A DNA stretch of 64,000 nucleotides. Origin: SIG565 sp045613385 (GTDB lineage Bacteria; Bacillota; Clostridia; Oscillospirales; Acutalibacteraceae). Below are positions 7,193-16,385 of this stretch, one piece after another. A model generated the notes under the pieces. That model was not told the DNA's origin. It saw only the letters and a list, made by a program, of their open reading frames with translations, and did no database searches. Made by a program: the position numbers and the translations under genes. The DNA lies in assembly GCA_045613385.1 (NCBI GenBank), contig JAZLAW010000008.1, positions 1 through 64,000 on the forward strand, given 5' to 3'. Each line of letters opens with the position of its first letter. Position 1 is the stretch's first letter.

Positions 7193-7987
7193 TTATATTC
7201 GCCTTACGGCGAGTGTTATTGCTTCATTATCTTTCCACTCTACATTTGTGTTATAAACTCCATTAACACCTACAAATGAATTTTGAAATATATACATAAT
7301 TAGAGTGTAATTTCCATCTCCATCATTAGAAATATCATAATAGTTCCCGCTTGTTTTTAATTGTTTTTTAGGGTTAATTATTTGTTTTTCATTACAGTAA
7401 GTGCATTTTCCTTTTGTATATTTATGCGCCCCTATATTTCCCTCAGTCGCTTTGCACACACTGCAAGTTTTGGGTTCTTTACAAGTTGCTTCTTGCCATT
7501 TATGACCCAACGTTGACTCCTTTATTTGACCACAAGAACATTTTTGCGGTGTGGTACAAGTGGCATCAGAATAACTATGCGTGTGTATCGGTTTTGGGAT
7601 TGTTGGTTTAGAAGTTTCAGTGCTTTCCGTTTTGCTACTGCTATCTTCGGTATTTTCTTTGATAAACCCTTTGTCATTTGCTTGTTCAACAATATCACTT
7701 ATTACAGTTTCAATAGATTTATTTTCAAAATCTATGATATTTGAAAAACTTTTTGCATCTTCATTAACGGGTTCTACTGCTAAAACATTATTGTTTTCAT
7801 CTAGATAAAGTTTGAATTGTGTGTTGATACTAATGAGCAGAATCGAAGCATAATTTTCGAGTTTAATAAATGTTTCGCTTTGTTTTGTTGTGCTTTTGTC
7901 TATGATAGATGATGTATCATTACTATTACAAGCAGAAATAGTAAAAACAAAGATAATCACTAGTGTTATAGAAATAATTTTTTTCAT
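7193..7987 (-). CDS. Lipoprotein with RsgI-like middle segment and Cys-pair repeats
   Basis: 264 residues with a lipoprotein signal (hydrophobic stretch, ISAC, Cys20). After it, LLISINTQFKLYLDENNNVLAVEPVNED-like strands resemble the middle domain of anti-sigma-I factor RsgI. A Ser/Thr/Pro linker follows, then repeats with the pattern TCxxPxxCSxC (residues about 145-205), similar to the Cys-rich repeats of clostridial surface proteins. The C-terminus is a small beta-rich part. No sigI-like gene lies nearby, so a sigma-factor role is not supported; it may be a cell-surface sensor. ATG at 7987 has AGGAG eight bases before it. It is transcribed alone, ending at the shared terminator. Confidence 0.6.
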   Translation of the reverse strand: MKKIISITLVIIFVFTISACNSNDTSSIIDKSTTKQSETFIKLENYASILLISINTQFKLYLDENNNVLAVEPVNEDAKSFSNIIDFENKSIETVISDIVEQANDKGFIKENTEDSSSKTESTETSKPTIPKPIHTHSYSDATCTTPQKCSCGQIKESTLGHKWQEATCKEPKTCSVCKATEGNIGAHKYTKGKCTYCNEKQIINPKKQLKTSGNYYDISNDGDGNYTLIMYIFQNSFVGVNGVYNTNVEWKDNEAITLAVRRI

Positions 7988-8092
7988 TTTTGACATCTCC
8001 TTACACTTCACACCCTTGTCCTTTCAATATAGTTGTGATATAATGAGAAAAATCAAAATTTTTGTCAGATATTCTTTTTAGGAGTGAAGAAA

Positions 8093-8830
8093 ATGTTTAA
8101 GAAAAAAACAAAAAACACCACCCCTTTTAAATATACCGATACCGATGATATTATGTTCAGAAGAAACCCCGAATTTAACATCAACACAATGTATCAGCGG
8201 GTGTTTGAAGAACTTGCGGCACAACAAACCAAAAGGGACCAGCTTATAACTATATATTTGGCCGCCTTTGCCTTTATTGTACCTGCACTGTTATCGGCAG
8301 AAAAATTGGACCTTTTATACAAAGGTATAATTTTTATGGGTCTCGGCCTTATAGGTTTTTTATTTTCGCTTATAATCATCCGCTACAGAAAATATAAAGA
8401 AGTATATTGGGTTTGTTGCAGAACTCTTAATGTTATGATGACTTTAAACCAGGAAAACTGGACAAAAGAAAACATACAAAAAATATTCTATGCCTGTTTG
8501 CAAAAAAGAATTAAGAAATACATAGAAAACAACCAATTCGATATGCCCAAATTTGTTAAACGAAATATCTTCAGCGGCGAAACTCTTTACCTTATTATAA
8601 ACGCCTTTATTTCGAGTGGCGTTTTAGGATTGGGACTTGGCATTGCACTTAACACTGCTATGTGGATTAAAATCGTTTCTGGAATAGCATTAGGTCTTAT
8701 CACATTGATACTGTCGATTGCCATATACTTTATAACACTTAAAAGCATCTACAACGTATGCGTTGACGGACTTGAAGAATCCTTTAACAGTACATACAAT
8801 GATGCTTGGTTCTTACACTTCTTCATTTAA
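8093..8830 (+). CDS. Membrane protein of unknown function, four predicted TM segments
   Basis: 245 residues. Two hydrophobic pairs are visible: about residues 45-65 and 73-93, and about 165-190 and 193-218, split by a basic amphipathic stretch with KKRIKKYIEN. The N-terminus is polar and cytoplasmic-looking. ATG at 8093 is chosen over a GTG at 8084 because AGGAG is correctly spaced for it. It is 18 bases upstream of the DHHW protein and the MBOAT acyltransferase, so it is probably co-transcribed and may belong to the same surface-modification system. I do not recognise the family. Confidence 0.6.
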   Translation: MFKKKTKNTTPFKYTDTDDIMFRRNPEFNINTMYQRVFEELAAQQTKRDQLITIYLAAFAFIVPALLSAEKLDLLYKGIIFMGLGLIGFLFSLIIIRYRKYKEVYWVCCRTLNVMMTLNQENWTKENIQKIFYACLQKRIKKYIENNQFDMPKFVKRNIFSGETLYLIINAFISSGVLGLGLGIALNTAMWIKIVSGIALGLITLILSIAIYFITLKSIYNVCVDGLEESFNSTYNDAWFLHFFI

Positions 8831-8848
8831 CAAATTTGGGAGGCACAT

Positions 8849-10042
8849 ATGAAAATCTTCAAAAATTTTTCCTTTAAAAAATTCTGCGACATTTCATTTG
8901 TATTGGTGATTGTGCTGGTGCTCGTTGCAGGTCTTTGCAGAACTGTATTTTTCCCAAAGGATATCAACACTTATGAAAACCGCTATAGTGAAAAGATAGT
9001 TACTCCTACTTTTTCCGCATTACTTGACAGCAAATTTCAGGACTCGGTAGAAAAGGCTCTTGCCGACCAGATTATCGGTTCACAGACCCTTAAAAGAGTA
9101 TACAACGGTGTTAATTCCCGTTATCTTAATATGCTTATTAAACCAATTCTGAATTCAAATAACAATATTTATATCAGTTACGCGGGACTCAATCTTTTTG
9201 GCGACAATATTGTTTACTCTCCTGAGAGTCTGGAAGAAAATATTCCTTCTTTCAAACAAAAGGCCGAAAACTACAATAAAATTATAGCCGCCAATCCCGA
9301 AATTGATTTTTATGCTTACTACATTGAAAAAGATACCGATATTAATTTCGAAACCAACGCGCGTATTGAGGCTGGAAAATATATGATGTCCTTACTCCAA
9401 ATTGATGAGAGTAAAAAAGGCATTTACAAAATAAACAATTTTTCCGAGTTCAAAGAAAATTTCTTCAGAACTGACCACCACTGGAATTATAAAGGTTCTT
9501 ATAAAGCATATCTCGAGCTTTGGGATTTACTGGGTTGTAAGTCCGAACCGCTGAAACCGACGGCAGAGAAACTTATATTCAGTACATATCAGGGAAGCAA
9601 AGCCGCTTCTGCGGGTACAGATTTATTCAGAGAAGATTTTTACGGCTACGCCTTCAATTTCCCGAAACTTACCATAACCGAAAAAGGTAAAGCAGTAGAT
9701 AATTACGGAACACAGGAAAAATGTCTAACAGCCGAAAAGGTTGAGTGGGTTTCGTACGGCGGCTACTATGGGGACGACTCGGGTGAAATAATCTTTGATT
9801 CGGGCCGTGATGAGTTGGAAAACATCCTTTTAATCGGAGAATCTTACGATAACGCGATTTTAAAACTCATTGCATCCCACTATAATAAAACCTATTCTAT
9901 AGATTTAAGAAATTACGAGGTACAAATGGGAAAAACCTTTGATTTCAATTCATACGTTAAGGAAAATTCCATTGATAAGGTTCTGTTCATCGGCAATATA
10001 AATTTCTACAAAAGTAACGGTTTTGGTTTGGAGTGTAAATAA
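8849..10042 (+). CDS. DHHW-family AlgJ/AlgX-like O-acetylation protein
   Basis: 397 residues with one N-terminal membrane anchor (residues 15-35) and an extracellular domain. The DHHWN motif at 209-213 and a GESYDNA motif near 330 are the two signatures of the DHHW/AlgX-type SGNH-like acetyltransferase family. In alginate and other polymer systems these proteins take acetyl groups delivered by an MBOAT partner and place them on the polysaccharide outside the cell. The MBOAT gene starts at the next base after the stop, so the pair surely works together. The polymer acted on is not shown by the sequence. Confidence 0.8.
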   Translation: MKIFKNFSFKKFCDISFVLVIVLVLVAGLCRTVFFPKDINTYENRYSEKIVTPTFSALLDSKFQDSVEKALADQIIGSQTLKRVYNGVNSRYLNMLIKPILNSNNNIYISYAGLNLFGDNIVYSPESLEENIPSFKQKAENYNKIIAANPEIDFYAYYIEKDTDINFETNARIEAGKYMMSLLQIDESKKGIYKINNFSEFKENFFRTDHHWNYKGSYKAYLELWDLLGCKSEPLKPTAEKLIFSTYQGSKAASAGTDLFREDFYGYAFNFPKLTITEKGKAVDNYGTQEKCLTAEKVEWVSYGGYYGDDSGEIIFDSGRDELENILLIGESYDNAILKLIASHYNKTYSIDLRNYEVQMGKTFDFNSYVKENSIDKVLFIGNINFYKSNGFGLECK

Positions 10043-11443
10043 ATGGTTTTCAGTACTCTTACATTTTTATTTTTCTTTTTCCCCATCGTTTTGATATCGT
10101 ATTTTCTGATTCCTTCAAGGAAATACAAAAACACCGTTCTCCTTATATTTTCAATTATATTTTACAGTTGGGGAGAACCTAAGTTTGTTATTTTAATGTT
10201 ACTCACATCGGCCGTGGCTTATATTGGCGGTCTGCTAATAGACAAACTCGATAAACTAAATAAACCCAAATTTAAAAAAGCCGTATTTATTTCTACCGTT
10301 GTTCTTTTGGTAGGCAGCTTGTTTGTATTTAAATATTTAAATTTTGCGGTTGATAACTTAAATAAAATTTTAGGAAACTCAATACTAATACAAAAGATTG
10401 CTCTGCCAATCGGTATAAGTTTCTACACCTTCCAGATATTATCTTATGTGATTGATTTATATAACAAAAAAATCGGACTTCAAAAAAGTTACTTTAACCT
10501 GACTCTTTATGTTACGTTTTTCCCTCAACTAATTGCAGGTCCGATAGTCCGATACGAGACGGTAGAAGATGAAATTCTTAACCGAGAAGAGAATTTTGAT
10601 GAAGTTGTAAGCGGCTTCAAAAGATTTATAATCGGACTTGCAAAGAAGGTAATTATCGCAAACAATACAGGTGCGATTGCTACGCTTATATATGCCGGTG
10701 GTACTGAAAAATACAACTCCTGGCTCTATTGGGTGGCTGCCGTCGCCTACGCTTTGCAAATATATTTTGATTTCTCGGGTTATAGCGATATGGCTATCGG
10801 ACTTGGTCGCATCTTCGGATTCCATTTTCTTGAAAACTTTAATTACCCTTATATTTCTACATCAATAACTGATTTCTGGCGCAGATGGCATATTTCCCTT
10901 TCAAGTTGGTTCAGAGATTATGTTTATATTCCATTAGGCGGTAATAGGGTGAAAAAATCTCGTTGGATTTTAAATATTTTCATCGTTTGGGGACTTACAG
11001 GTTTCTGGCACGGCGCACAGTGGAATTTCTTGCTTTGGGGATTATACTATGCGGTTTTACTGTTGATTGAAAAGTTGTTCCTGTACAAAATTTTAGATAA
11101 AATACCGTCTTTCTTCCGCTGGCTCTACACTATGTTCTTAGTACTCATCGGTTGGGTGTTGTTCAATCTTACCGATTTCGGTCAACTTATCCTGACACTC
11201 AGACATATGTTCAGTTTTGATTTTTCAAATAGTTTTCTCGGCATTATTGCCAACACAGATATTTTGTATGCTCTTATTTATATACCGCTCGGTATACTAT
11301 GTATGTTACCCTGGAAAAATAAGATTCAAAAACTTAAAATTCCGAATTTTTTGGCAACCGCCGCATTTGTTATTCTCTTTATGGTTTGTATAATGTACAT
11401 TTTGGGCGGAACCTATAATCCATTTATTTATTTCCGTTTCTAA
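10043..11443 (+). CDS. MBOAT family O-acyltransferase (AlgI/DltB-like)
   Basis: 466 residues, about ten hydrophobic segments. Family marks seen: FPQLIAGPIVRY, the WRRWHISLS segment, IPLGGNR and TGFWHGAQWNF, which contains the conserved histidine thought to be catalytic. AlgI/PatA-type members carry acetyl groups across the membrane to a periplasmic or surface transferase. The gene follows the DHHW-type transferase with no spacing, giving a two-component O-acetylation system. In a Gram-positive the likely target is a surface polysaccharide or peptidoglycan. No dlt genes are nearby, so D-alanylation of teichoic acid is not favoured. Confidence 0.88.
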   Translation: MVFSTLTFLFFFFPIVLISYFLIPSRKYKNTVLLIFSIIFYSWGEPKFVILMLLTSAVAYIGGLLIDKLDKLNKPKFKKAVFISTVVLLVGSLFVFKYLNFAVDNLNKILGNSILIQKIALPIGISFYTFQILSYVIDLYNKKIGLQKSYFNLTLYVTFFPQLIAGPIVRYETVEDEILNREENFDEVVSGFKRFIIGLAKKVIIANNTGAIATLIYAGGTEKYNSWLYWVAAVAYALQIYFDFSGYSDMAIGLGRIFGFHFLENFNYPYISTSITDFWRRWHISLSSWFRDYVYIPLGGNRVKKSRWILNIFIVWGLTGFWHGAQWNFLLWGLYYAVLLLIEKLFLYKILDKIPSFFRWLYTMFLVLIGWVLFNLTDFGQLILTLRHMFSFDFSNSFLGIIANTDILYALIYIPLGILCMLPWKNKIQKLKIPNFLATAAFVILFMVCIMYILGGTYNPFIYFRF

Positions 11444-11683
11444 TTTATAAAAGTGTTAAAAGAACTCATTGGAACCACCGTTTTTATAAACATTTTCGGT
11501 ATGCACACGGTATAACACCACATCTTACCGCGAAAGCCACGGTCGGTTTCTCATTCCCGGTTTTGTTCTACTTTATAATTTTTGCGATTATTTATGATAC
11601 TAGGTGATGTTTTCAGAAAAGGCAGGCAAAACATCTCTATACCCACAAGTAAAGAAAATTTATAATTTTTAGGATGTGATTTT
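11444..11683 (+). promoter_or_regulatory. 240-base leader before the ion transporter, possibly structured
   Basis: The gap between the MBOAT gene and the transporter holds several possible helices. One is CGGTA/TACCG enclosing a CACC-containing loop around 11510-11550. Another is GATGTTTT with AAAACATC near 11608-11635. A GC-richer block with GCGAAAGCCACGGTCGG lies between them. The length and conserved-looking block suggest an RNA regulator, and ion transporters of this class are often under ion- or dinucleotide-sensing riboswitches. I could not match it to a known class, so this is only a candidate. No clear intrinsic terminator for the MBOAT operon is seen here. Confidence 0.35.
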
Positions 11684-12958
11684 TTGATACCCTCTATTAT
11701 TATTTTCGCACTTACATATGTACTTATGCTTACCTTTAGTAAGTATAGACCCTATATTGCTATTGCTTCGGGTCTTGTTTTCATCGTTAGCGGTATATTG
11801 CCGTTGGATAATATCTTTGGCTCGATTGACTTTAATGTTATTTTGATGATAGCGGGTACTATGGGTCTCGTATCTTTGTTCACCGAAAGCAAAATGCCGG
11901 CTTTACTTGCCGATATGCTTATGGAAAAGGTGCCCAATGTTCAATGGGCGGCCGTTGCTTTGTCTCTTTTTGCGGGTATAATTTCGGCTTTTGTCGACAA
12001 TGTCGCAACAGTACTTATGGTGGCCCCTATTGCACTTGAAATATGCAAAAAATTGAAGATTAATCCCGTTCCGTTTATTATCGCCATTGCTGTTTCTTCA
12101 AATCTACAGGGTGCGGCAACACTTGTGGGTGATACCACAGCAATTATGCTCGGCAGTGAACTTAATATGAATTTCCTTGATTTCTTTATATATGACGGTA
12201 AACCCGGTATGTTCTTTGCAGTTGAGCTTGGTGCTGTAATATCTGCAATTATACTTTACTTTATCTTCAGAAAAGAAAAAGGCATTATAGAAAAAAGCAA
12301 TAAACGTACACGTGTTACCGATTACTTTCCCACAGCTCTCTTGCTTTTAATGCTAATATTACTGATATCGGCTTCCTTTATTGAAAATAAACCCGATATA
12401 ACAAACGGTCTTATTTGTTGTGCTTTGCTTGTTATCGGTCTTATTTATAATCTTATTAAAAACAAAAATCTATCAGCAGTTGTCACACCGCTTAAAGATA
12501 TAGATTTTGAAACCATAGGCATACTCTTAGGTCTGTTCCTAATGATAGGCGGTCTTGATGCTTCGGGTGTTATTGGTAAAGCGGGAGAACTCCTGGCAAC
12601 ACTTGGTGGCAACAATCTATTCTTGCTATACACCATTATTGTATGGGCTTCGGTTGTTATCTCGGCGTTTATTGATAACATTCCTTATGTTGCAACTATG
12701 ATACCCATTATCGGCGGTATGGCGTCAACCCTTGGTAGCGCCGCACTGGTTCCCCTTTACTTTGGTCTGATTTCAGGTGCAACGCTTGGAGGGAACTGCA
12801 CACCAATCGGTGCTTCAGCCAACATTACGGGTATCGGCATTTTGCGAAGAGAAGGTTACACCGTTAAAAACAGTGACTTCTTTAAAATAGGCATTCCATT
12901 TACCTTAGCCGCTATAATCCCCGCTTATATTTATATTTGGCTGTTCTTTGGAGTATAA
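11684..12958 (+). CDS. NhaD/ArsB-type (SLC13/IT superfamily) ion transporter
   Basis: 424 residues, about eleven hydrophobic segments arranged as an inverted repeat of the ion-transporter superfamily. Each half has the typical hairpin: SAFVDNVATVLMVAP near residues 100-115 and SAFIDNIPYVATMIP in the second half, followed by GATLGGNCTPIGASAN. These Asn/Asp-rich hairpins are shared by NhaD sodium/proton antiporters, ArsB arsenite pumps and related anion carriers. No ars genes are nearby and the organism has sodium-linked bioenergetics, so sodium export is plausible but not proven. Translation starts at a TTG; AGGATG lies seven bases before it. Confidence 0.8.
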   Translation: MIPSIIIFALTYVLMLTFSKYRPYIAIASGLVFIVSGILPLDNIFGSIDFNVILMIAGTMGLVSLFTESKMPALLADMLMEKVPNVQWAAVALSLFAGIISAFVDNVATVLMVAPIALEICKKLKINPVPFIIAIAVSSNLQGAATLVGDTTAIMLGSELNMNFLDFFIYDGKPGMFFAVELGAVISAIILYFIFRKEKGIIEKSNKRTRVTDYFPTALLLLMLILLISASFIENKPDITNGLICCALLVIGLIYNLIKNKNLSAVVTPLKDIDFETIGILLGLFLMIGGLDASGVIGKAGELLATLGGNNLFLLYTIIVWASVVISAFIDNIPYVATMIPIIGGMASTLGSAALVPLYFGLISGATLGGNCTPIGASANITGIGILRREGYTVKNSDFFKIGIPFTLAAIIPAYIYIWLFFGV

Positions 12959-12965
12959 TTAAATC

Positions 12966-13004
12966 TAAAAAGGCCCACCTTTTAGCCGAGGTGCGATAAC
13001 GAAG
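12966..13004 (-). repeat. Left terminal inverted repeat of the mobilizable element
   Basis: Read outward (minus strand) it runs CTTCGTTA, CGCACCTCG, then AAGGTGGG and a T-run. The right end at 20941-20977 reads almost the same. The sequence also forms a CACCT/AGGTG hairpin with a T-run, so it may insulate the element from outward transcription. Confidence 0.65.
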
Positions 13005-13017
13005 TATTTATGTAGTG

Positions 13018-13046
13018 TGGCGGTACAGCGATAAGCTGTACCGCCA
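13018..13046. terminator. Strong hairpin downstream of the recombinase gene
   Basis: A perfect 12-bp stem (13018-13029 with 13035-13046) and 5-base loop, 11 bases after the recombinase stop codon. There is no clear T-run, so it may protect the mRNA end or mark the element end rather than terminate by itself. Confidence 0.5.
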
Positions 13047-13056
13047 TTCTGCGTTG

Positions 13057-14724
13057 TTAGGCGGTTTTGCTCTTTTGCCAACGCTCTTTTCTACCATCCT
13101 CAGCAATACAATCATCCGAATAAATATTGATGATTCCGGCAGCCTTGTAGTAAATTTCAATCTTTTGTCTGCGCTTCCCACTACTTTTGTCGGGAGCGTG
13201 GATTACAATTTTGTCAACCAAGTCATTCAGTAATTCTGCGGTCAGTTCTTTAGGATCGGTGTATTTACGGACGTTTCTGAGAAATTCCTGTAAATCAAAC
13301 TCAGTCTGCTCACCATTGTCGATAAGATTTTGCAGTTCTATAATAGTTTGTTTTACTTGTCGCTGTTCTTCCTCGTATTCCGTAGATAACTTATCGAAAC
13401 GTTCTGCGGAAAGTCTGCCTGATACCATGTCTTCGTAAATACGCTTGAAAAGGGTATCTAAATCCTCATCACGTCGCTTGAGTGTTACAATATCCACCTT
13501 CGCCTTATCTACTGACATTCTGTGCTGCTTATCCGCCTTTTCTCGTTCTTTCCTAACGAAAGTCGATTCAAACTGTTGGATATATGACAGCACATTTTTT
13601 GTGTGCTGAAACACCATACGGTTAAGCGTAACTGTTCGGATATAGTGTCCCGTGCAAGTTCCCGTATTACTGCGATAATTGGAACACACAAAGAAGTCTT
13701 GATTGTTTTTAAATCCGTTAGCGGTGCAATAGTGAAGCTTCGCTCCGCAATCCGCACAGAAAACTTTTCCGGCAAAGATACTGATTTTACCCGTAGCGGT
13801 AGGTCTGCGTTTGTGCTTTCGGATTTCCTGTACCGTGTTAAAAAGGTACTTATCTACAATAGCAGGATGAGTATCCTCAAACAATTTTCTGTTTTCTTTG
13901 TCGTTCCATACTCTTTTTTTACTGCGGTAACTCTCTAAGCAAGTTTTGAAATTCTCGGTATGCCCGATGTATTCCACTCGCTCCAATATTCTTGCCACAG
14001 TGTTTTGTGCCCACTTGAACGGATTTAGCGGTAATAGCTTTCCACTTTTCTGCAATTGATACGCCGTAGGTGTAAGTACCTTTTCATCTTGTAACCGCTT
14101 TGCGATTTGAGTAGGTCCAAGACCATCCGCACACAGTTTGAAGATATATCGTACTGTCTTTGCGGCTTCTCCATCAATTAACCACTTGTTTTTATCCTCC
14201 TTGTCCTTTTCGTATCCAAAGGGTGGGATGGTAGACAAGTGTTTTCCACTTTCACCCTTCATTTTAAGGGTGGATTTTATTTTCTTTGCGGTATCTCTTG
14301 CATAAAGATCGTTACAAAAATTTCGAATCGGAGTCATATCAATGTCTGTCTGTACTGCGGAGTCCACATTGTCATTGACAGCGATAAAACGCACTTTGTT
14401 TTCGGGGAATACAATATCCGTATATATACCGACCTGCAAATAGTTTCTGCCAAGTCGGGACATATCCTTGACAATGACTGTTCCAATCTCTTTGTTTTCA
14501 ATCATTTGCTCCATTCTGCGAAAACCGGGGCGGTCAAAATTTGTTCCAGAATACCCGTCATCCACGAAGAATTGCAGATTTTTGAAACGATGCTTTCGTG
14601 CATACTCGTTCAAGAGTGCTTTTTGGTTGACTATACTGTTGCTTTCGCCCTCACGCCCGTCATCTTGGGATAAACGGCAGTAAAGAGCGGTGATTTTATT
14701 CTGTTCTGATTGTCTATTATTCAA
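13057..14724 (-). CDS. Large serine recombinase (TnpX-like)
   Basis: 555 residues. The N-terminal resolvase domain has the catalytic serine at 19 in YCRLSQDDG, DDGYSGTNFDRPGF near 65, and VKDMSRLGRNYL near 100. A recombinase domain follows (PPFGYEKDKE, then the GPTQIAKRL segment), with a zinc ribbon CADCGAKLHYC...C, a coiled coil (about 390-470) and a C-terminal DUF4368-like end. It cuts and joins DNA through a 5'-phosphoserine link to excise and insert the element. The TTG start at 14724 has AAAGGAG upstream. The longer ATG reading is rejected because that ATG lies in the promoter. Confidence 0.9.
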   Translation of the reverse strand: MNNRQSEQNKITALYCRLSQDDGREGESNSIVNQKALLNEYARKHRFKNLQFFVDDGYSGTNFDRPGFRRMEQMIENKEIGTVIVKDMSRLGRNYLQVGIYTDIVFPENKVRFIAVNDNVDSAVQTDIDMTPIRNFCNDLYARDTAKKIKSTLKMKGESGKHLSTIPPFGYEKDKEDKNKWLIDGEAAKTVRYIFKLCADGLGPTQIAKRLQDEKVLTPTAYQLQKSGKLLPLNPFKWAQNTVARILERVEYIGHTENFKTCLESYRSKKRVWNDKENRKLFEDTHPAIVDKYLFNTVQEIRKHKRRPTATGKISIFAGKVFCADCGAKLHYCTANGFKNNQDFFVCSNYRSNTGTCTGHYIRTVTLNRMVFQHTKNVLSYIQQFESTFVRKEREKADKQHRMSVDKAKVDIVTLKRRDEDLDTLFKRIYEDMVSGRLSAERFDKLSTEYEEEQRQVKQTIIELQNLIDNGEQTEFDLQEFLRNVRKYTDPKELTAELLNDLVDKIVIHAPDKSSGKRRQKIEIYYKAAGIINIYSDDCIAEDGRKERWQKSKTA

Positions 14725-14769
14725 AATTTTCTCCTTTCCGACAATCGGATACAGTATATTGCTGTAATC

Positions 14770-14798
14770 ATTATACCATATCCTTTTGTTCAATTCAA
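14770..14798 (-). promoter_or_regulatory. Sigma-A promoter of the recombinase gene
   Basis: On the minus strand TTGAAT (14798-14793), a 17-bp spacer, and a perfect TATAAT (14775-14770). It lies between the small upstream gene and the TTG start, so the recombinase has its own promoter as well as possible readthrough from the mob genes. Confidence 0.7.
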
Positions 14799-14817
14799 CG
14801 CTTTAATGTGGTAAAGT

Positions 14818-15087
14818 CTAAGTTTCTTCATAGAATTTATACCCGAGTTTTCGAACAATGGTATCAATTAAATATTCCTCGCTTTCAGAATCAAAATATC
14901 CGACTACCTCATATTCCGTATTTCCATCTTTTTGAATGAAATCTGCATCATTGGGAATACGGCAAAGTTCTTTCGGTTTTCTGCCGGTATCAACAATGGC
15001 AGTACGGCGAAGTATTCTGTCAATTTCGGGTTGTTGTTCCTTTAATTTTGCAAGTATTTCTTCTAACTCTCTTTTTACGCTACTCAT
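14818..15087 (-). CDS. Small conserved protein of Tn4451-like elements, unknown function
   Basis: 89 residues, charged, with a helical coiled-coil-like N-terminus (about 5-30) and an alpha/beta-looking C-terminus. The start codon overlaps the stop of the relaxase gene by 4 bases (ATGA), so the two are translated together. Its place between relaxase and recombinase suggests an accessory role in mobilization or excision. I do not recognise a domain. Confidence 0.65.
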   Translation of the reverse strand: MSSVKRELEEILAKLKEQQPEIDRILRRTAIVDTGRKPKELCRIPNDADFIQKDGNTEYEVVGYFDSESEEYLIDTIVRKLGYKFYEET

Positions 15088-16343
15088 CTATCTCTACCTC
15101 CTTTGTTTTTCTTTTTGGTTTGTTCGGGCGGTGTTGCGATTTTGCTTGGAACTACCGCAATATTCCAAACATACGGATCGGAAAGCACCTTCTTTTGCGG
15201 TACGGGTTTATATCTCGGTTTTATAATTCGTTCTATAAACTCCATAACCTTCTTCGGTGCAATAGCCAAGGCCTCCAAGAAAGGTTTGCATTTTGATTTC
15301 AGTTCCATAAGTTCCGCCTTGAGTTCTGCAACTCTGTTTTTGTATCCACGCAAACTGCTTTCGAGGAAATACATATCCCTGCGGTTCACAAGACACTCTT
15401 TGGCTAAGTTGGTGAGATATGTGTAATCTTCACCCGATATTTGAATTTTGCCTGTCAGCGTTTTCTTACCCATATTATCTATGAGCTCGGCGCTTGCTTT
15501 GACGGGTAGTATTGTGGACAGTTCCTCATTGGCTTGCTCAATCTTCTCTTGAATTGCCGCAAGGCGCTTTTTGTCTTGCTCGGCTTGAAAACGTGCATTG
15601 CTTTTGTTTTGTGCAGTGCTGCCACGCACACCTCTTTCAAAATCCCTGAAACCCGCTTCCTGCATATATTCATAGAATTGGTCTTGCAGAATACTGTAGG
15701 ATGGCACAAGCACCGGTTTTCCTTTTTCGTTAAACTCAGGTTCACCATATTCGTTTAGCTTTTGTGGAGATTTCCATTTCTTTGAGTGGCTAATCTGCTG
15801 CACGATTTCTTTAACCGTACCAATCAAAGATTTATCTTTACACCGCTTTGACCATAACACCTTCTTTTCCACAACCGGCAATGCCATAACGTGCATATGG
15901 TAATGGTAAACGGGGTGCCCGTAGTTGTCAGATAAGCTCAGGTTGATTTCATCGGCGTGCATAACGGCAGATAAGATATAATCCTTACCATACAACTTTT
16001 CCGCAAAGCGGAACGCTTCTTCGTAGAAGGTTTTGGCAAAATCATAACCGCCGTGTTCTTCAAAATATTCCGAGTTTATATCAAAGATAAGCTCGTCAAA
16101 AACCTTGGCATCTTTTCTGAGTCCTCGCATTGACACCTTACCTTCGTCCACCAATCTTTGAAGCATTTCATTGTAGGTCAGTTCACTGCATCCTTTATAC
16201 TGAACGTTCATTGGCGCTCTTTCCAAATCCACGTTCATATTGGCATAGTGTTCATTCTTACGTTCAATATGCCGTTCAAACTTGCCGACCGATTCTTGCG
16301 TTCGGGTTTTCACCCTTGCAACGCTATAATTTTGTCTTGCCAT
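15084..16343 (-). CDS. MobV-family (Mob/Pre) relaxase
   Basis: 419 residues. The N-terminus (ARQNYSVARVKTRTQ, then ERHIERKNEHYAN) and the metal-binding cluster around 129-151 (HADE, then HYHMH) are those of Mob_Pre relaxases such as pMV158 MobM and Tn4451 TnpZ. These nick one strand at oriT and lead it into a recipient using a helper conjugation system. The C-terminal half is a long coiled coil followed by a basic tail. The start at 16343 is taken because the SD-like AGGATG is about ten bases before it; an ATG three codons earlier is possible. The oriT-like palindrome lies just upstream. Confidence 0.88.
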   Translation of the reverse strand: MARQNYSVARVKTRTQESVGKFERHIERKNEHYANMNVDLERAPMNVQYKGCSELTYNEMLQRLVDEGKVSMRGLRKDAKVFDELIFDINSEYFEEHGGYDFAKTFYEEAFRFAEKLYGKDYILSAVMHADEINLSLSDNYGHPVYHYHMHVMALPVVEKKVLWSKRCKDKSLIGTVKEIVQQISHSKKWKSPQKLNEYGEPEFNEKGKPVLVPSYSILQDQFYEYMQEAGFRDFERGVRGSTAQNKSNARFQAEQDKKRLAAIQEKIEQANEELSTILPVKASAELIDNMGKKTLTGKIQISGEDYTYLTNLAKECLVNRRDMYFLESSLRGYKNRVAELKAELMELKSKCKPFLEALAIAPKKVMEFIERIIKPRYKPVPQKKVLSDPYVWNIAVVPSKIATPPEQTKKKNKGGRDR

Positions 16344-16385
16344 TTGCATCACATCCTTTCATTTTTATAGTGATTTTTCTTTTCT

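Noticed and set aside
11444..11683. c-di-GMP-I or cobalamin riboswitch before the ion transporter
   Set aside because: GCGAAAGCCACGG only superficially resembles their cores; the partner helices and conserved boxes of both classes are missing.
14724..14793. Longer N-terminus of the serine recombinase
   Set aside because: The upstream ATG overlaps a TTGAAT-17-TATAAT promoter; TTG 14724 has AAAGGAG and gives the normal family start.
15479..15748. Open frame inside the relaxase gene
   Set aside because: It is a shadow of the relaxase coding sequence in another frame, with no ribosome site or recognisable domain.
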